Part shown: piece by piece, positions 1 to 10,676 of the stretch
Layout: each line of letters opens with the position of its first letter
Numbering within the stretch: position 1 is the stretch's first letter
From: Ooceraea biroi
Lineage: Eukaryota > Arthropoda > Insecta > Hymenoptera > Formicidae
DNA: 64,000 nt
Assembly (NCBI RefSeq): GCF_003672135.1
Contig: NC_039516.1
Location: 8,353,838 to 8,417,837, forward strand
Direction of reading: 5' to 3'
Program-made: the position numbers and the translations under genes
The notes under the pieces: generated by a model
What the model saw: only the letters and a program-made list of their open reading frames with translations
Told to the model about the DNA's origin: nothing
Database searches by the model: none

Positions 1-222
1 ACGCCACTTTAGAGATTTTATCATGGCGGCAATTTTTGTAAATGGAAGTCGATTTTTTTCTCAAAATGAAAGTTGTAGCTGACAATGAGATGAATACAAT
101 GGTTTTTGTTTTTTGCAATTGGATCATTTTTCAGTGAGTTACAGCGTTCCAAAGTATAATATTTTATAATTTAAGTAAAAACCTTCCATCTCATACAGTG
201 TGTATATTTCGTGACTCCAAAC
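1..222 (-). repeat. 3' part of a mariner-type element remnant (host repeat, copy 1, left piece)
   Basis: Positions 1-214 are the reverse complement of about 51866-52085, including the stretches around TTTAGAGATTTTA and GTTGTAGCTGA. Copy 1 continues at 45913 after the P element and the Polinton are removed. It is noncoding 3' sequence of an element whose transposase C-terminus lies at 46140-46215 (minus). The window edge cuts off its terminal repeat. Positions 215-222 (CTCCAAAC) are the left target duplication of the P element. Confidence 0.75.
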
Positions 223-484
223 CATGGTATAAGTACAAGGGTATGCTCATTCCGGTGTCATTCACTGCACAGTCAAAGTGTGACGTCACACTCTGATAAA
301 CTCTGATTGGACAGGACATTAAAACATGGCGGTCCCCTGTTTGTTTTTATGAAGAATCGTGATCCATGGATATTACAATGTCCTGTTCTGGGAAAGGATG
401 TAATAACTATTTTCAGAAAACAAAATTACTTACTGGAAGCATCAAATATTTTTCATTTCCAAAAGATCTTATAATCGCATCTAA

Positions 485-937
485 CAAGGGAACATCGCGA
501 AGTGGAAAATTCTGATTTTGATGAAACTTTATACACATGTAGGGCGGGTTAATAGATGAATTTAGAAAGTATTCGTTGCGGCCCAAAACCGGTTTTAAGG
601 GGTGAAACCACCCTTCAAACGTAAGACGGCTTTTTGCTTTTCTCGATATATCTCGGACATGATTCGAAATATCGAAAAATGTTTTATGCAAAAGTTTCAT
701 GGTAAAAACGCCCCTCTTTAATGACATTAATGAATTTTTTTGAAAATAAATTTTTCAAAACTTTTTGAAAAAATTGTTGAAAAAAATTATTTTAAAAACT
801 TGTTGAAAGGATGGTTTCACCCCTTAAAACCGTTTTTGGGCTGCAACGGATAATTTCTAAATTCATCTATTAACCCGCCCTACATGTGTATAAAGTTTCA
901 TCAAAATCAGAATTTTCCACCTTGCGATGTTCCCTTG
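485..937. mobile_element. Palindromic MITE with 3-bp TAA duplication inside the THAP exon
   Basis: The inverted ends CAAGGGAACATCGC and GCGATGTTCCCTTG are flanked by TAA at 482-484 and 938-940. The arms stay complementary for more than 100 bp, including AGGGCGGGTTAATAGATGAA, around an A/T-rich centre. A 3-bp T-A-A duplication fits PIF/Harbinger-type MITEs. It splits the THAP coding sequence, so it arrived after the P element became non-selected or was itself the inactivating hit. Confidence 0.8.
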
Positions 938-1641
938 TAAGTGGCTTGCAGCATGCGGAAAACAAAATGTTAACAGTAAAAAAGGTAAAATTTTATATTG
1001 TAAATGTACAAATGTAACTGAACTTACAAATGAATGTACAAATGAAGTGAAGTGCGTATAATTTTATTTGTGTTTAGCTATGATATGTTTCTAACACTTC
1101 GATGCATCATGTTTCGTACAGTCGCCGAAAGAAAAGTCCCTTTTTTAGTCTCAGAAAAGATTGTTAAAATTGAAAGCAGATGCAATTCCCACGTTATGTA
1201 TAATGTTTGACGCACCACAAGTGAAAACCGTTCATTGTGTCAAAAGATCATTACCATTAATTGATACATCGAATATGTTAGAATCAACATGCAACGACAC
1301 ATCAACTTCGGAATCAAAATGCAACAGTGCTGTCTGCTACATTTCGCGATGATATACCTGTGTCACAAAGAATCCAGTCAATCGCCAATACTACAGCGTT
1401 ACCCTCAACATCAAAGGATGTATCTGCTCTTTTGAAGAAACTGAAAGTTACAAACTAATGTTTAGGAACTTTTCAGTTTATTATACGATAGAATAATGTT
1501 GGTTCTTATTGTATGCTTTCAGTAATAGTGTTGAAGAGCAATTAGTGGCGGAACAAGAGAAGTTGCTCATGTACAAAGAGAAAGAGAGGAAAAGTAACGA
1601 AGATGTGGAAACAAAAATGTACAAGATGCTCGAAAAAATAT

Positions 1642-2598
1642 TGTAACGACCTGTCCTTCGGGTTAGCCACGTTGCGCGGAGTAGCTCGTCGGATATGGAT
1701 TCGTGATGGACAGGTCAGGTGAAGTGATCAAGCCGGGCCGAGTAAATAATAATAACAATGGTTTATTTAAACGTCACGATGCTCTATGTACAATGGGTTT
1801 ACCCCGCTGTCTGCGGGCGCGGGCGTTTCGGCCGAGAGGCCTGCGGTCGCGGCAAATTGCCGCCTGGTTATCGGTTCACAGAGTCGCAGAGGTACGCCGC
1901 GGGTACGGATTGCCGGGGACGGTGCGTACAGGTACCGGTGCCGAAGCGTAGGGGTGCCCCGTTTACTCGGTCGGATTGAGTAGCCAAGAACGCTTGGCGG
2001 AGGCAAAGAACGCTTTACCCCGTGGTACGTATCCGGCGCGAGATGACGGCGACCCGTGCTCGTCGGTGGTGGTTCTGCGGTGCACGGATTAGACGGATGT
2101 TCGGTCGGTCCGGCTGAGAACGCTCAGCGGAGGCCAAGAACGCTTGAGCCCGGTCGGTGATGACCTCAGGTTCTCGGAACGAGTTTAGCGGAGGTTTAGC
2201 CAAGAACTCTTGGCGGAGACAGAGAACGCTCTACCCCGGTTGTCGCCTTACTATCTTGGTGATGCGGAAGATTCGGATCGATATCGGATTAGGATTCGGA
2301 AAGCTCGAGAGCAGTCGGAAAAGTGATCTCGGTTCCTGGATCGCAGCCCTTATATACCGAAGCAAGTGGGAATCCGGGGGTAGCGGCGTCGGGGCGGCGG
2401 TCGGAAAAATATCGGAGAAAAATACCCCCGACGCTACGCCACTTTCCGAGTCTTACCACGGCGGTTAAGCTTATCTGGCTGTTTGTGTATGTATGTTTAT
2501 ATGGCGCGCAGCCTGGTCTTCGCCCGCCTGATGTTCGGGCGGGCGGCATCGGCGGGTGTTCGGCCGGACTAGACGATGCAGGGGGGTGCATCGTTACA
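1642..2598. mobile_element. GC-rich solo LTR (Ty3/gypsy- or BEL-like) with 4-bp duplication ATAT
   Basis: The sequence starts TGTAACGACC and ends CATCGTTACA, that is, TG...CA with short imperfect inverted ends. It is flanked by ATAT at 1638-1641 and 2599-2602. A TATA-like box (CTTATATACC) lies near 2349. It is much more GC-rich than the surrounding P element and splits the transposase reading frame exactly at the duplication. No internal retrovirus-like genes are present, so it is a recombined solo LTR. ORFs within it are composition artefacts. Confidence 0.85.
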
Positions 2599-4650
2599 AT
2601 ATTTACTCCGGGGCAAATACGGATGTTACTAAATCCGTCTCAGACTCGTATAACATGGTCTTCAGAAGATATAGCAAGTGCTATATCGTTACGATCTGTC
2701 AGTCCGAAAGCATATTGATATTTGAGGAATGTTTTGAAGATACCGCTGCCTGGTTTATCAACACTCAGAAGGTGGGCAAGATCTGTCACAGCAGAAACAG
2801 GTGTTATATCGTGTGTGCTTGAATGCATGAAATACAAAGGAAGAAGCTTGAAAGATTATGAAAAACTAATAATATTAGCATTTGACGAGGTATATTTGTC
2901 AAATAAAATTGCTATAGATCGCAAATATGAGCAAGTCGTTAGACCTCACAAAACGTGTCAATGTGTCATGATACGAAGCTTGTTTTCCAATTGGAAACAG
3001 CCAGTGTATTATAACTTTGATGAACCTATGACTAAAAGCACGCTTCTGCACGTTATTTCGGAAATGTATAATACAGGCTATACGGTTGATGCTGTGACGT
3101 GTGAGTGATATGGATTCAGGTAATATGGGATTGTGGTCAAAAATGGGCATAGGAATTGCACCTAAGAAATGTTACTTTCAGCATCCTGTTTGTATTTAAC
3201 TTAAAGTTTTTGTTTTTGCAGATATGCCTCATCTCATTAAGCTGGCGCGTAATCATTTTCTCGATAAGGAGTTTAACGTGAATGGAATAATTATAAATAA
3301 AAAAAGTTTAGAACGAATGTTAACTATTAATGGTAAGGATTTGAAAGTGACGTACAAAATATCTCAGTACTATTTAGACGTGCAACGTGCTGAGCGATAA
3401 AAAGTACTCCCAGCTGTGCAGTTATTCTTTGCTAATACCGCTGCTGCATTACGATGGTGTGGGCAAAAAGGATTTCTTGAAAATGTAGAATGGGTGGAAA
3501 CAGTACGTATGATCAAGTTGTTTAATGACTGGATTGATATTTTTAATTCAAAATCGATGTACGGCAATCATTCAGGAAAAAATGCATACGACAAGAACTT
3601 AGAAGAACAAAATGTGATACTTCACGAAATGACGTCTTTTATGTACAAACTAAAAGTAGGAAGTAAGAAAAGTTTAATATTATTTCAGAAAGGGTTCATC
3701 GTGAGCAATAATTCTTTGGAACAATTATTACCGTATGTAATCGAGAAGTATTCCACGACTAATATTGAATATGTAATAACAAATCGACTAAATCAAGATC
3801 TATTGGAAAATTTCTTTTCTTTTATAAGATTGAATAGTAGTGGTGCGAACGATCAACCATCAGCCTTAAATTTTAAGTATAGAATGAAACGCTATATATT
3901 AGGAAAATTTTCAACGACTATTTTCTGCAAAAGTACAAATGTCACAGAAAGCGAACGAAATGTTTCTTGTTTAAAATCTCTGCTTACTGATAATAATTGT
4001 AAAGAGTATATTTTAAGTGATATGTTAGCGCCGACACAAACGAAGACGAAACAACTGATCTTCATGTCGAAGAAGAATTGTTCACAGAAAATGAAACTAA
4101 TAATAAAGAAAATCACGTTCCATGTTTGAATTCAGCAACATATATTCCTACTTTAGAAAAAGAACAGATGTTAAAATCATTAGATGCAATGGAAATTGTC
4201 GATAATATTGAGGATCAAGGTTTACTATATATAGCTGGTTATGTAGCATACAGGTTTAGAAGTAAACATGCTACATTAAGTATTCAAACATGCGAATTAC
4301 CAATTGTCAACGACCAAGATTGGTTACAATTTATTTCCCGAGGAAAATGTATGTACCCATCGTCTGACAATTGTGAGCTTTTAAAAGCTGCACATGTAAT
4401 GAATATAGAATTCTCCAAGTATTATGATTCAAAATTTAGGAAAGACAAATTTATCTTCACAAAACTTGCGGATAAAATAGAAATTGCGTTAAAACCTATT
4501 GAACTGCCAAGAGAAGTCTTGTTATGTCTTGTCAGGACATGAACCTATATTAGGGTACGAGAAATTAATAGAACCATTGCTCTAGAAAATAGATTTAAGA
4601 ATAACAAGAAAAAGTTAATAAAATTCACAAATAATACATCTTTTTTGTAG

Positions 4651-5074
4651 CATCTTTATATATGTTATTATTCTTATTTAATTCAATCCCTATCCCCAAA
4701 GCAAATTGTAAGTATTTGTTACTTCATTTATTTATTCAATTTGCAACATTCTCTGCTCGTGCACGCAGGAAATGCAGCTTTCGTGACACAGCCTTTTGAT
4801 ATATTAATTTCATCTCCACCACGATTGTTAACACGACTTGTTAGAATTTCCACTTCATAAGTTATCCGGCTTTCGAAATGTCAGACGAAAAAATATTAAC
4901 ATTTTTTTATGTTTGTTTTGTAAACTTTTCTATATTTATTGCGTTTTTAATGTTTATTTATATTATATTTCGTTATGGAATATGTATTAATTCATAAACT
5001 ATTATTTTACAACAGATTTTTTCCTGCAAACTTGAAATTAAAATAATATTTCTGACAAGAATGCTGTTAACATA
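4651..5074. other. P-element 3' noncoding region
   Basis: A/T-rich sequence after the transposase C-terminus, with no coding signal that I can support. It contains runs such as TTTATTCAATTTGC and ends at the hairpin MITE. Confidence 0.5.
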
Positions 5075-5173
5075 GGCTGCGTTTCGTTATTCACTGCCAG
5101 TACTGAAAATCTATAGTATACGCGACGTAAACTATAGATTTTTAGTACTGGCAATGAATAACGAAACGCAGCC
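5075..5173. mobile_element. 99-bp hairpin MITE
   Basis: The near-perfect inverted arms begin GGCTGCGTTTCGTTATTCA and enclose a 13-bp loop (ATACGCGACGTAA). The flanking trinucleotide ATA occurs on both sides (5072-5074, 5174-5176), consistent with a 2-3 bp target duplication. It lies in the 3' noncoding part of the P element. Confidence 0.75.
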
Positions 5174-5302
5174 ATAAGCTGTTTGGAAACAGCAGTTTAA
5201 AATGTACCGCTTATCTGTGACGTCACACTTTGACAATTCTGATTGGTCACGTGCGCAAGAGCATACCCTTGTATTTATACCATGCTCCAAACTACCCTCC
5301 AC

Positions 5303-6180
5303 AGTAGGTATAGAAGGCGGGTTCTAATCCATGGAGCTCCGAGGGGGGAGCGGGGCGCGGGGGTCTCCGCGGGTGAGGGGCATGACGTCACGCGGGCGGG
5401 AGGATTGGCGCGAGCGAGGAGCCTGTCGCCACAGGGGGTGGGGGTACATCCGCACATGTTGAAATGCGTCATTGCCCGTCATAAATCATTGGTAAAGTGT
5501 CAACCTTTGGAGGGTGAGAAAGATTTTGAATCTTCGGAATTTTATCGGGAGGGTTTGATAGATGGACACCTGCACATCGCGCGGATCTCACGGTTCGGCG
5601 GCGGCAGGTCGCGGCGTCAAACAATGGGTACAAGTGTCTCTATGATCTATGCGGTGGCAGTGTACTTCTTAAGGTGCTATTCCTTGAAAGACGTCATACC
5701 GCGTGCTGGGTGGTCCAGCTCGGTGGATCTATCCCGACATATCGGCGAATCTCAATCACAATAGTGGTATTTAGCGACTAGCGGTCTAGCACAAGTGTCG
5801 TCTTATAGTTTATGGCCCACAGTTTGTGCAGCTGCTAAGTTTTCCCATCCCGGCAACATGTTAAGACATGTTAAATTCCGAGAAGTGGTCAACCGTTTGT
5901 TGGTTAAATGTTATACAATATAAATGTTATAAAATATAAATGTTTAAGCCGTCAAGCGTTCATAGGCTGCTACTTTGAGCGCCTCATAGGGTGGGGGAAA
6001 GACCGGTATGCATGTTCGTGCAAGTTCGTACACGTTTCATACAGGTTTCACAACATTATTCACGAGTGGGGGTCACGATGAAATTTGGTTGGTCACTTGA
6101 AAAAAGGGAAGGGATATCAATCAAAGGTATTTATGTAAACGCGGAATTGCCATCGGGCATAGTGTCACGTGAAAAAAAAG
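5303..6180. repeat. Polinton left terminal inverted repeat
   Basis: Inverted match to about 44840-45912. The outer part (5303-5840) aligns over almost its whole length. A middle block (about 5840-6050) differs from its partner. The inner block (6050-6180) matches again, including the segment around GTCACGATGAAATTTGGTTG. It contains no gene I can support. Confidence 0.88.
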
Positions 6181-6258
6181 AGAAGAGCTCACATCTTACC
6201 TACAAGCTACCGTAAAGTGCCACGTCAAGGAAATACGTTCAAAACGACGAATACTAGC

Positions 6259-6992
6259 ATGGTGAATACCAACACGAAGAATAACGGTATGAAACCGGGA
6301 GGCGGCAAAGGTACCTCGAAGAAGCAGAAACAATGCGAGTAAGTGTATAAACTCTTGTACATTCTATCGATTGAAATTGTATACATTTCTTATGCATGGT
6401 ATGTTCTACATATAGGGATAACTCAGGCGCGGAGAGTGTGAAGCAACGACCAGTACGAATCCTAGCAAGAAGATATGCAATAACACGCAGCGGGTCTAAG
6501 TACCTGGAAATCGGCATCAACGCCGGAGTAGTGAGCTATGTGAAGATTGCCATAGGAAATCAGTACGGCCACGAAGTGATTCTGTCTCTCGTAACATGAA
6601 AGGAATTGCTCGAGGTACAGCAGAAGATTCAACGACGTCTTCGAAAGTTTGACGGAGATGCTCCACATGCTATATCTGTTGGGCCGCTAACAGTACAGTT
6701 CGAAAAAATGGGTGACATCAAACTCATAAAGCTTGTGTCCGCCGACGCATGTTTGGCAATGACGGAATCAACACTATATAACATGTATAGTCTGGATAAT
6801 TGTGTAGATATAATGTATAATAAGCTAAATACTCATGCGGATAAGGTCAGCTCACAATTCATACAATATTCGAATATTGTGGCCAAAGAGTACGATTCGA
6901 GCGAAGTAGCGAATACTATCCGCAATAGCTATTACTTCAGCGAATGTGATATAATCGACTGCGAGCTGCTAGCTTTAGCCTTTACATCGTAA
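6259..6992 (+). pseudogene. Spliced Polinton gene of unknown function, one in-frame stop
   Basis: Two exons are visible. Exon 1 (6259-6338) starts at ATG and encodes a basic Gly/Lys-rich leader. A 77-nt intron (6339-6415) has donor GTAAGTGTAT and acceptor ACATATAG. Exon 2 (6416-6992) continues in frame. An internal TGA at 6597-6599 breaks it; the downstream 131 codons are otherwise open to TAA. The predicted product is about 218 residues with a mixed alpha/beta look (for example YLEIGINAGVVSYVKIAI) and no motif I can name. It is the only gene at this end of the element on the plus strand and lies just inside the left TIR. I recognise it only as a conserved Polinton-associated ORF. Confidence 0.7.
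6339..6415 (+). other. 77-nt spliceosomal intron in a Polinton gene
   Basis: Donor GTAAGTGTAT and acceptor TTCTACATATAG join codon pieces GA and G, keeping the frame through both exons. Retaining it would introduce an immediate TAA. Confidence 0.7.
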
Positions 6993-7094
6993 GGATATTT
7001 TGTATGAAAAGAATACTGCATAGAATAAAGAGAATTGTATTTTGTATTAAAATATATTCTGTATTAAAAGAAAAATAGCATTATATGTTTGTCT

Positions 7095-7335
7095 CTACCT
7101 CAAACGTTAAAAGTAGATGAAATGTAGTTAAAAGTGGATCGATAGACGTTAAAAGTAGATAAAATGTTGTTAAAAGTGGATCGATAGACGTTAAAAGTAG
7201 ATGAAATGTTGTTAAAAGTGGATCGATAGACGTTAAAAGTAGATAAAATGTTGTTAAAAGTGGATCGATAGACGTTAAAAGTAGATGAAATGTTGTTAAA
7301 AGTGGATCGATAGACGTTAAAAGTAGATGAAATAT
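7095..7335. repeat. 42-bp minisatellite, about 5.5 copies
   Basis: The core GGATCGATAGACGTTAAAAG recurs every 42 bp (near 7137, 7179, 7221, 7263, 7305). Each unit holds two related half-units (GTTAAAAGTAGAT and GTTAAAAGTGGAT), so an older ~21-bp periodicity is visible. Because 42 is divisible by three, a long spurious ORF appears on the minus strand. Confidence 0.92.
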
Positions 7336-7402
7336 TTTAATCCTAAATATAATAGGGTGGGGAAAATAAATAAACAAATTTTTGTTAAAAAAATATAATT
7401 TA

Positions 7403-7957
7403 TTATAATTTGTTATGGCGCTTAGACCACCACTTATACATTTTAAATACATTTTGCATCGCGCAATGTTTTTAATGTTTATCGCATCGTAGTGTATCGA
7501 CCATATCGACCATATTGAACAATGTGGGTATATCCTCGTAATCGTTTTCCATGTTTTCAATTGGTGCTGCTGTATCTTCGTCGAGCAGATCTCATAGCCA
7601 TTGACATTTTTGAAGTCCCTTAACGTAGATGAGTGAAGGTGAGTCATCGGTATTATCCGTCATGACAGCGGTGGTAATCAGACGTCTCGCCATGCTGTAT
7701 GGAATGCAGCCATCCTGCCATCGTAATCCATGATGCTTCGCTGTTAGCCACGAAGCATGAGATAGCTCGCTCTTCGTGAGGAAATGCCACGGACTCGCAA
7801 ATATGTAGTGCGATAGAACGTGTCCCTCTCTCAGCACCGCTACTTCTTTCACGATGAATCGGTTGTGGTCGACGATAAAACCTTGCAGGTCCACAAATGT
7901 CGGTACACCGGTCATTATGTCATATGTGATGTTACACTGCGATCGGTTACAAAGCAT
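7403..7957 (-). pseudogene. Conserved Polinton ORF of unknown function, broken
   Basis: ATG at 7957 opens 121 codons to a TGA at 7592-7594. The same frame continues past it to a second stop (TAA) and a final TAA near 7403, so the ancestral protein was about 184 residues. Recognisable segments are VPTFVDLQGFIV and ASWLTAKHHGLRWQDG near the middle, then an acidic stretch and a Cys/His-containing C-terminus. The D-x-x-G-F and H-H-G-x-x-W patterns recall RNase H-fold nucleases, but that is only a guess. A TATATACGTG-type sequence lies about 30 bp upstream (7982-7993). It follows the major capsid gene at 62-bp spacing. Confidence 0.6.
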
Positions 7958-8019
7958 CTCTTACACTAGTCTCTTCTCACACATATATACGTGTTTTATA
8001 TTATTATCGTCGTCTTCCC

Positions 8020-9398
8020 CTAAATGGTTTTGCGCACAACGTTGGTCAAGGGGCTATATTCGACTACGCGATCGTGCAAGATTAGACAGTAGGCTGTAGT
8101 ATTCGCCGGTATGTCTTCCATGCAGTCGAACTCTAATCGCACGTCGACAGTGGCAGTCTTCACAGATTCGCTCTGTCGCGAACAATCGATGACGACGAAG
8201 GGGCCGCAAGATCCAAATTTGTCGATGGGAAGAAGCACCTCATCATGATTGCCTCCATAATACGATTTGTAAAACCGCGAGTACATATCATACAGGATGG
8301 CGTATCTCTTCTTGCCAAAATCGAGGTTCATATCGTCGTATGGATAAAATTCCGAGTTTAGGTAAAGTTTCACATTAGTTAATTTGCAATCGTCGAATCG
8401 AGTTATCGATCTCGTTAAGTTAATCTTTCGACCAGTCTGCAACGCAAAGATGACGTATCGCGGCTTCTCGAGTTGCGTTGTTGCCTTGACGGTCCACGAA
8501 TGCTTAGTCGTGCTCTACAGCAGAGGAAATTCTTGCAGATCCCACGAGCGGAAACTTATGTTTAGAAATCTTCCACTCTCCAGAGTTCGTAGCATAGCCA
8601 GCTTGTTGATCTCGTTCAATGCGACGTGGGGCATATGCCACTGTACTTTGAGTAATTCAATCTCAGGCTGGATCTCGGCATCTCCTTTTAGACAATTGTT
8701 GTCGTTGCGCGAGCGTATGAGAATCAATTCATGACGTGCATTAATCACTACACGTCTGTAGTCTTCACAAAATCCCAGCAGCATGCTAAGCGGTATGCAA
8801 AAATTGAAGTGGCCCTCTTCGCCGTTTGAAAAATGCACGATATCCCATCCAGCATTCTTTAACATCCTATTCCTTGATGTCGTCAGAGATACATAGTTTT
8901 TCAGAGTGGAGGTTATTCCGACGTTTCTGCTGCGATCAATGTCCACACCGTTGAGTTCGTAGCGAATCTTATCGAACATGAACGCTACGCAATTGTTCTC
9001 CAATACCACATGCTTATTCGCTGCGAGTTCCTTTATCGTTAATTTACCCTCGACGTAGAGAAAACTCTCGCATGGTAACGTATACAAATGTTGATGTTGT
9101 ATAGGTATTCATATCTCATCGCTGTATCCAAACGTTGTGTTGGCATACGGATTGTACGTGTGAGTCTCGATTTTGACGATGCGATCGTCGAAGACGGGCT
9201 CACCACCAATATTTAGTATATCAGTTATGTTATATGTCGTACGATGAATCCCAAGGATCGTAAGAATGCAACTTTCGATGCGGTGAGCTTCCTTCTTTTA
9301 TCAGGTTGTTGAGTTGTATTATCACTCGATACCGTAACAGTAGTTGACTTCCTCGGAAAAATATTACCTCTCGCAAAATTGTCGTTTAACACGAACAT
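8020..9398 (-). pseudogene. Polinton major capsid protein (double jelly-roll), broken
   Basis: This is the hexon-like shell protein that would form the pseudo-hexagonal capsomers of a Polinton virion. ATG at 9396-9398 opens an N-terminal segment that stops at 9225. A frameshift near 9240 brings in the frame that runs down to 8020. That frame has a TGA near 9113 and a TAG at 8515-8517. Segments consistent with the family are LPCESFLYVEGKLTI, RNRMLKNAGWDIVHF, FNFCIPLSMLLGFCEDYRRV and the C-terminal YCLILHDRVVEY. The length (about 455 codons) and the place directly after the penton gene fit. The family call comes from gene order plus segment resemblance; fold prediction would be the proper test. 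Confidence 0.8.
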
Positions 9399-9419
9399 CA
9401 CCAACGCTCCCACGTTCTG

Positions 9420-10218
9420 TTACTCTTGCCGCCACCGCACGTGTAATCTAATGGTAATCTCCTCGCCGCGAAAATCGAGTAGTCGTCCCTCTTGATCTAC
9501 AACGCGTATTATTAGCTCCGTAACATTCCTGACGACGATCGGAAGGTAAATGATCTGCGCAGGCGTTTCTGATATTTTATATCCCGGTGCCACCCTCGGC
9601 GAGAATTCATGTATCGTGTACACGCGTCTGCCATTGCTGTATGCACCGGCAGTCACGCTGCATTCCACACGAATAATGTTTACATTCATTATTTTTATTG
9701 GCACATCCGATTCGTGCCATTTTCCCGGTTGTAAGATACGATTCGCAGAGAATCCTAGCAGCGATCCTATGTTGTTAGGTTTGCTGAAATTCACTCTGTA
9801 TGTGCACTTGATTTCACTCTTCATCGTGCTGTGATTAGCGTGCAGTACTATCGAATAATCCTCATCGTTGTCGTCCTCTCGTTTCGTCAGATGCGTGATG
9901 CTGTGCCGTGCACCGTCGACGGGACGTTTCACACGTTGCGAGTGTATGAGCGTATTAGATATTGGTTTATGATGTTCAATTCATATGATTCATCGGGAAT
10001 CGTAATCTCCGTATCATCATACCATAGTAGAATTTATTATTCGATAAATTCACATTCGGTATCGTGTGATACGTTTCGAAGACAACCAGACCGAATTCGT
10101 AATCACCATTACTCAAATCTACGGCTGGAAAGTAATTTGCCGCGAGGATGCTACTCTTGCCTGTCAATGTAAACGTTAACGATATGTTTCACAAAATGTA
10201 GAGAGAATACTGAGCCAT
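9420..10218 (-). pseudogene. Polinton minor capsid protein (penton-like single jelly-roll), broken
   Basis: ATG at 10216-10218 is followed after nine codons by a TGA (10189-10191), then by SSILAANYFPAVDLSNGDYE. Two frameshifts follow (near 10015 and 9940), and a 167-codon open stretch ends at 9420. The C-terminal part contains IGSLLGFSANRIL and IIYLPIVVRNVTELIIRVVD, a beta-strand-rich pattern seen in Polinton penton homologs. In the family this protein occupies capsid vertices. It lies 13 bp downstream of the protease and 22 bp upstream of the major capsid start, so the three look like one transcription unit. Confidence 0.8.
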
Positions 10219-10230
10219 TGCACTGGATCG

Positions 10231-10676
10231 TCAAGCCTTAAATTCATCGACTGTCTGGAGAAACTGCAGACTCAATTGCCCGCAAATTCTCTGATTATAC
10301 TTCTGATAGGATGTGCGGTTGTACTCGATCTTCACTGCATTGCCGCCAAGATATTGGACTTGGGCGGTTGAAGATTACCGAAACTGTCGAAATATAGGAC
10401 GCGATCGCCTCTTTTTGCATACGCTACCCAATGAGTACCGGGGCCATCCGCATCATTCAAATTCACGATACCGCTCTCGTTTCGACGTACTCTTTGCATC
10501 GGTAAAGAATTGCGCATGAAAACACCGCGAAAGAAAGGCACACGCATATGCCTCGCCAGTTGCTCTAACTGTACATTAGTAGTCGCACCCGATGGTAATT
10601 CTGGCGTCTCTTTAACGTTTTTTTTTCTTCGTCGAGATCCCCTGTCTATGCTTGTACGGACCGAGATAAAGTCCAC
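10231..10676 (-). pseudogene. Adenain-like cysteine protease, frameshifted
   Basis: The predicted product is the C48/adenain-type maturation protease that cleaves capsid precursors. Catalytic landmarks are visible in order: His in GPGTHWVAYAKRG, Asp in VLYFDSFGNLQPP and the nucleophile Cys in ICGQLSLQFL. The last lies in a different frame, after a frameshift near 10350, so the triad is not on one open frame. The open part runs 10676-10332 and the downstream part ends at TGA 10231-10233. No convincing ATG is seen at the 5' end; the frame overlaps the end of the PLA2 gene by 65 bp. It precedes the penton gene. Confidence 0.85.

Larger units (their letters stand above)
366..4650 (+). pseudogene. 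P-element (THAP-type) transposase, broken
   Basis: An N-terminal THAP-like C2CH start is visible at 366-480 (CSGKGC followed by YFSFPKD). It is interrupted by a MITE and continues at 940-970 (WLAACGK-like), where a GT donor suggests an intron. Later parts are 1161-1352, a charged coiled coil at about 1530-1640 just before the solo LTR, and the catalytic part from 2600. That part has IPLPGLSTLRRW, LAFDEVYLS, the DMPHLIKLARNHFLD-type block near 3225 and NQDLLENFFSFIR near 3795, all typical of P transposases. The C-terminal part (4078-4542) is in another frame. Breaks seen are TGA at 2716-2718, a TAA near 3400, a frameshift near 4050-4080 and TGA at 4540-4542. The P transposase cuts and pastes its own element; this copy cannot encode a full protein. 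Confidence 0.88.
223..5284 (+). mobile_element. P element with 26-bp TIRs and 8-bp target duplication
   Basis: The ends are 26-bp inverted repeats with one mismatch: CATGGTATAAGTACAAGGGT at the left and its complement, with ATAAATAC, at the right. They are flanked by a perfect 8-bp direct repeat CTCCAAAC at 215-222 and 5285-5292. An 8-bp duplication is characteristic of the P superfamily, and the interior encodes THAP and P-transposase sequence. The element is 5062 bp, of which about 1.5 kb is later insertion (485-937, 1642-2598, 5075-5173). It sits in copy 1 of a mariner-type repeat, 4 bp left of the Polinton target duplication. Confidence 0.93.

Noticed and set aside
1703..2591. Overlapping ORFs in a GC-rich region, suggesting a bacterial-like insert
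   Set aside because: The block has TG...CA ends, a 4-bp duplication and a TATA box, so it is a solo LTR; stop-poor ORFs follow from GC content.
5243..5764. 173-codon ORF at the left Polinton end
   Set aside because: It spans the P-element end, the target duplication and the TIR, and is not preserved in the right TIR.
7095..7335. CRISPR-like array
   Set aside because: Units are contiguous tandem repeats with no unique spacers, in eukaryotic sequence.
7081..7647. 188-codon minus-strand ORF with LLLTSIDPLLTTFH repeats
   Set aside because: Translation of the 42-bp minisatellite; the real gene (7403-7957) is in another frame.
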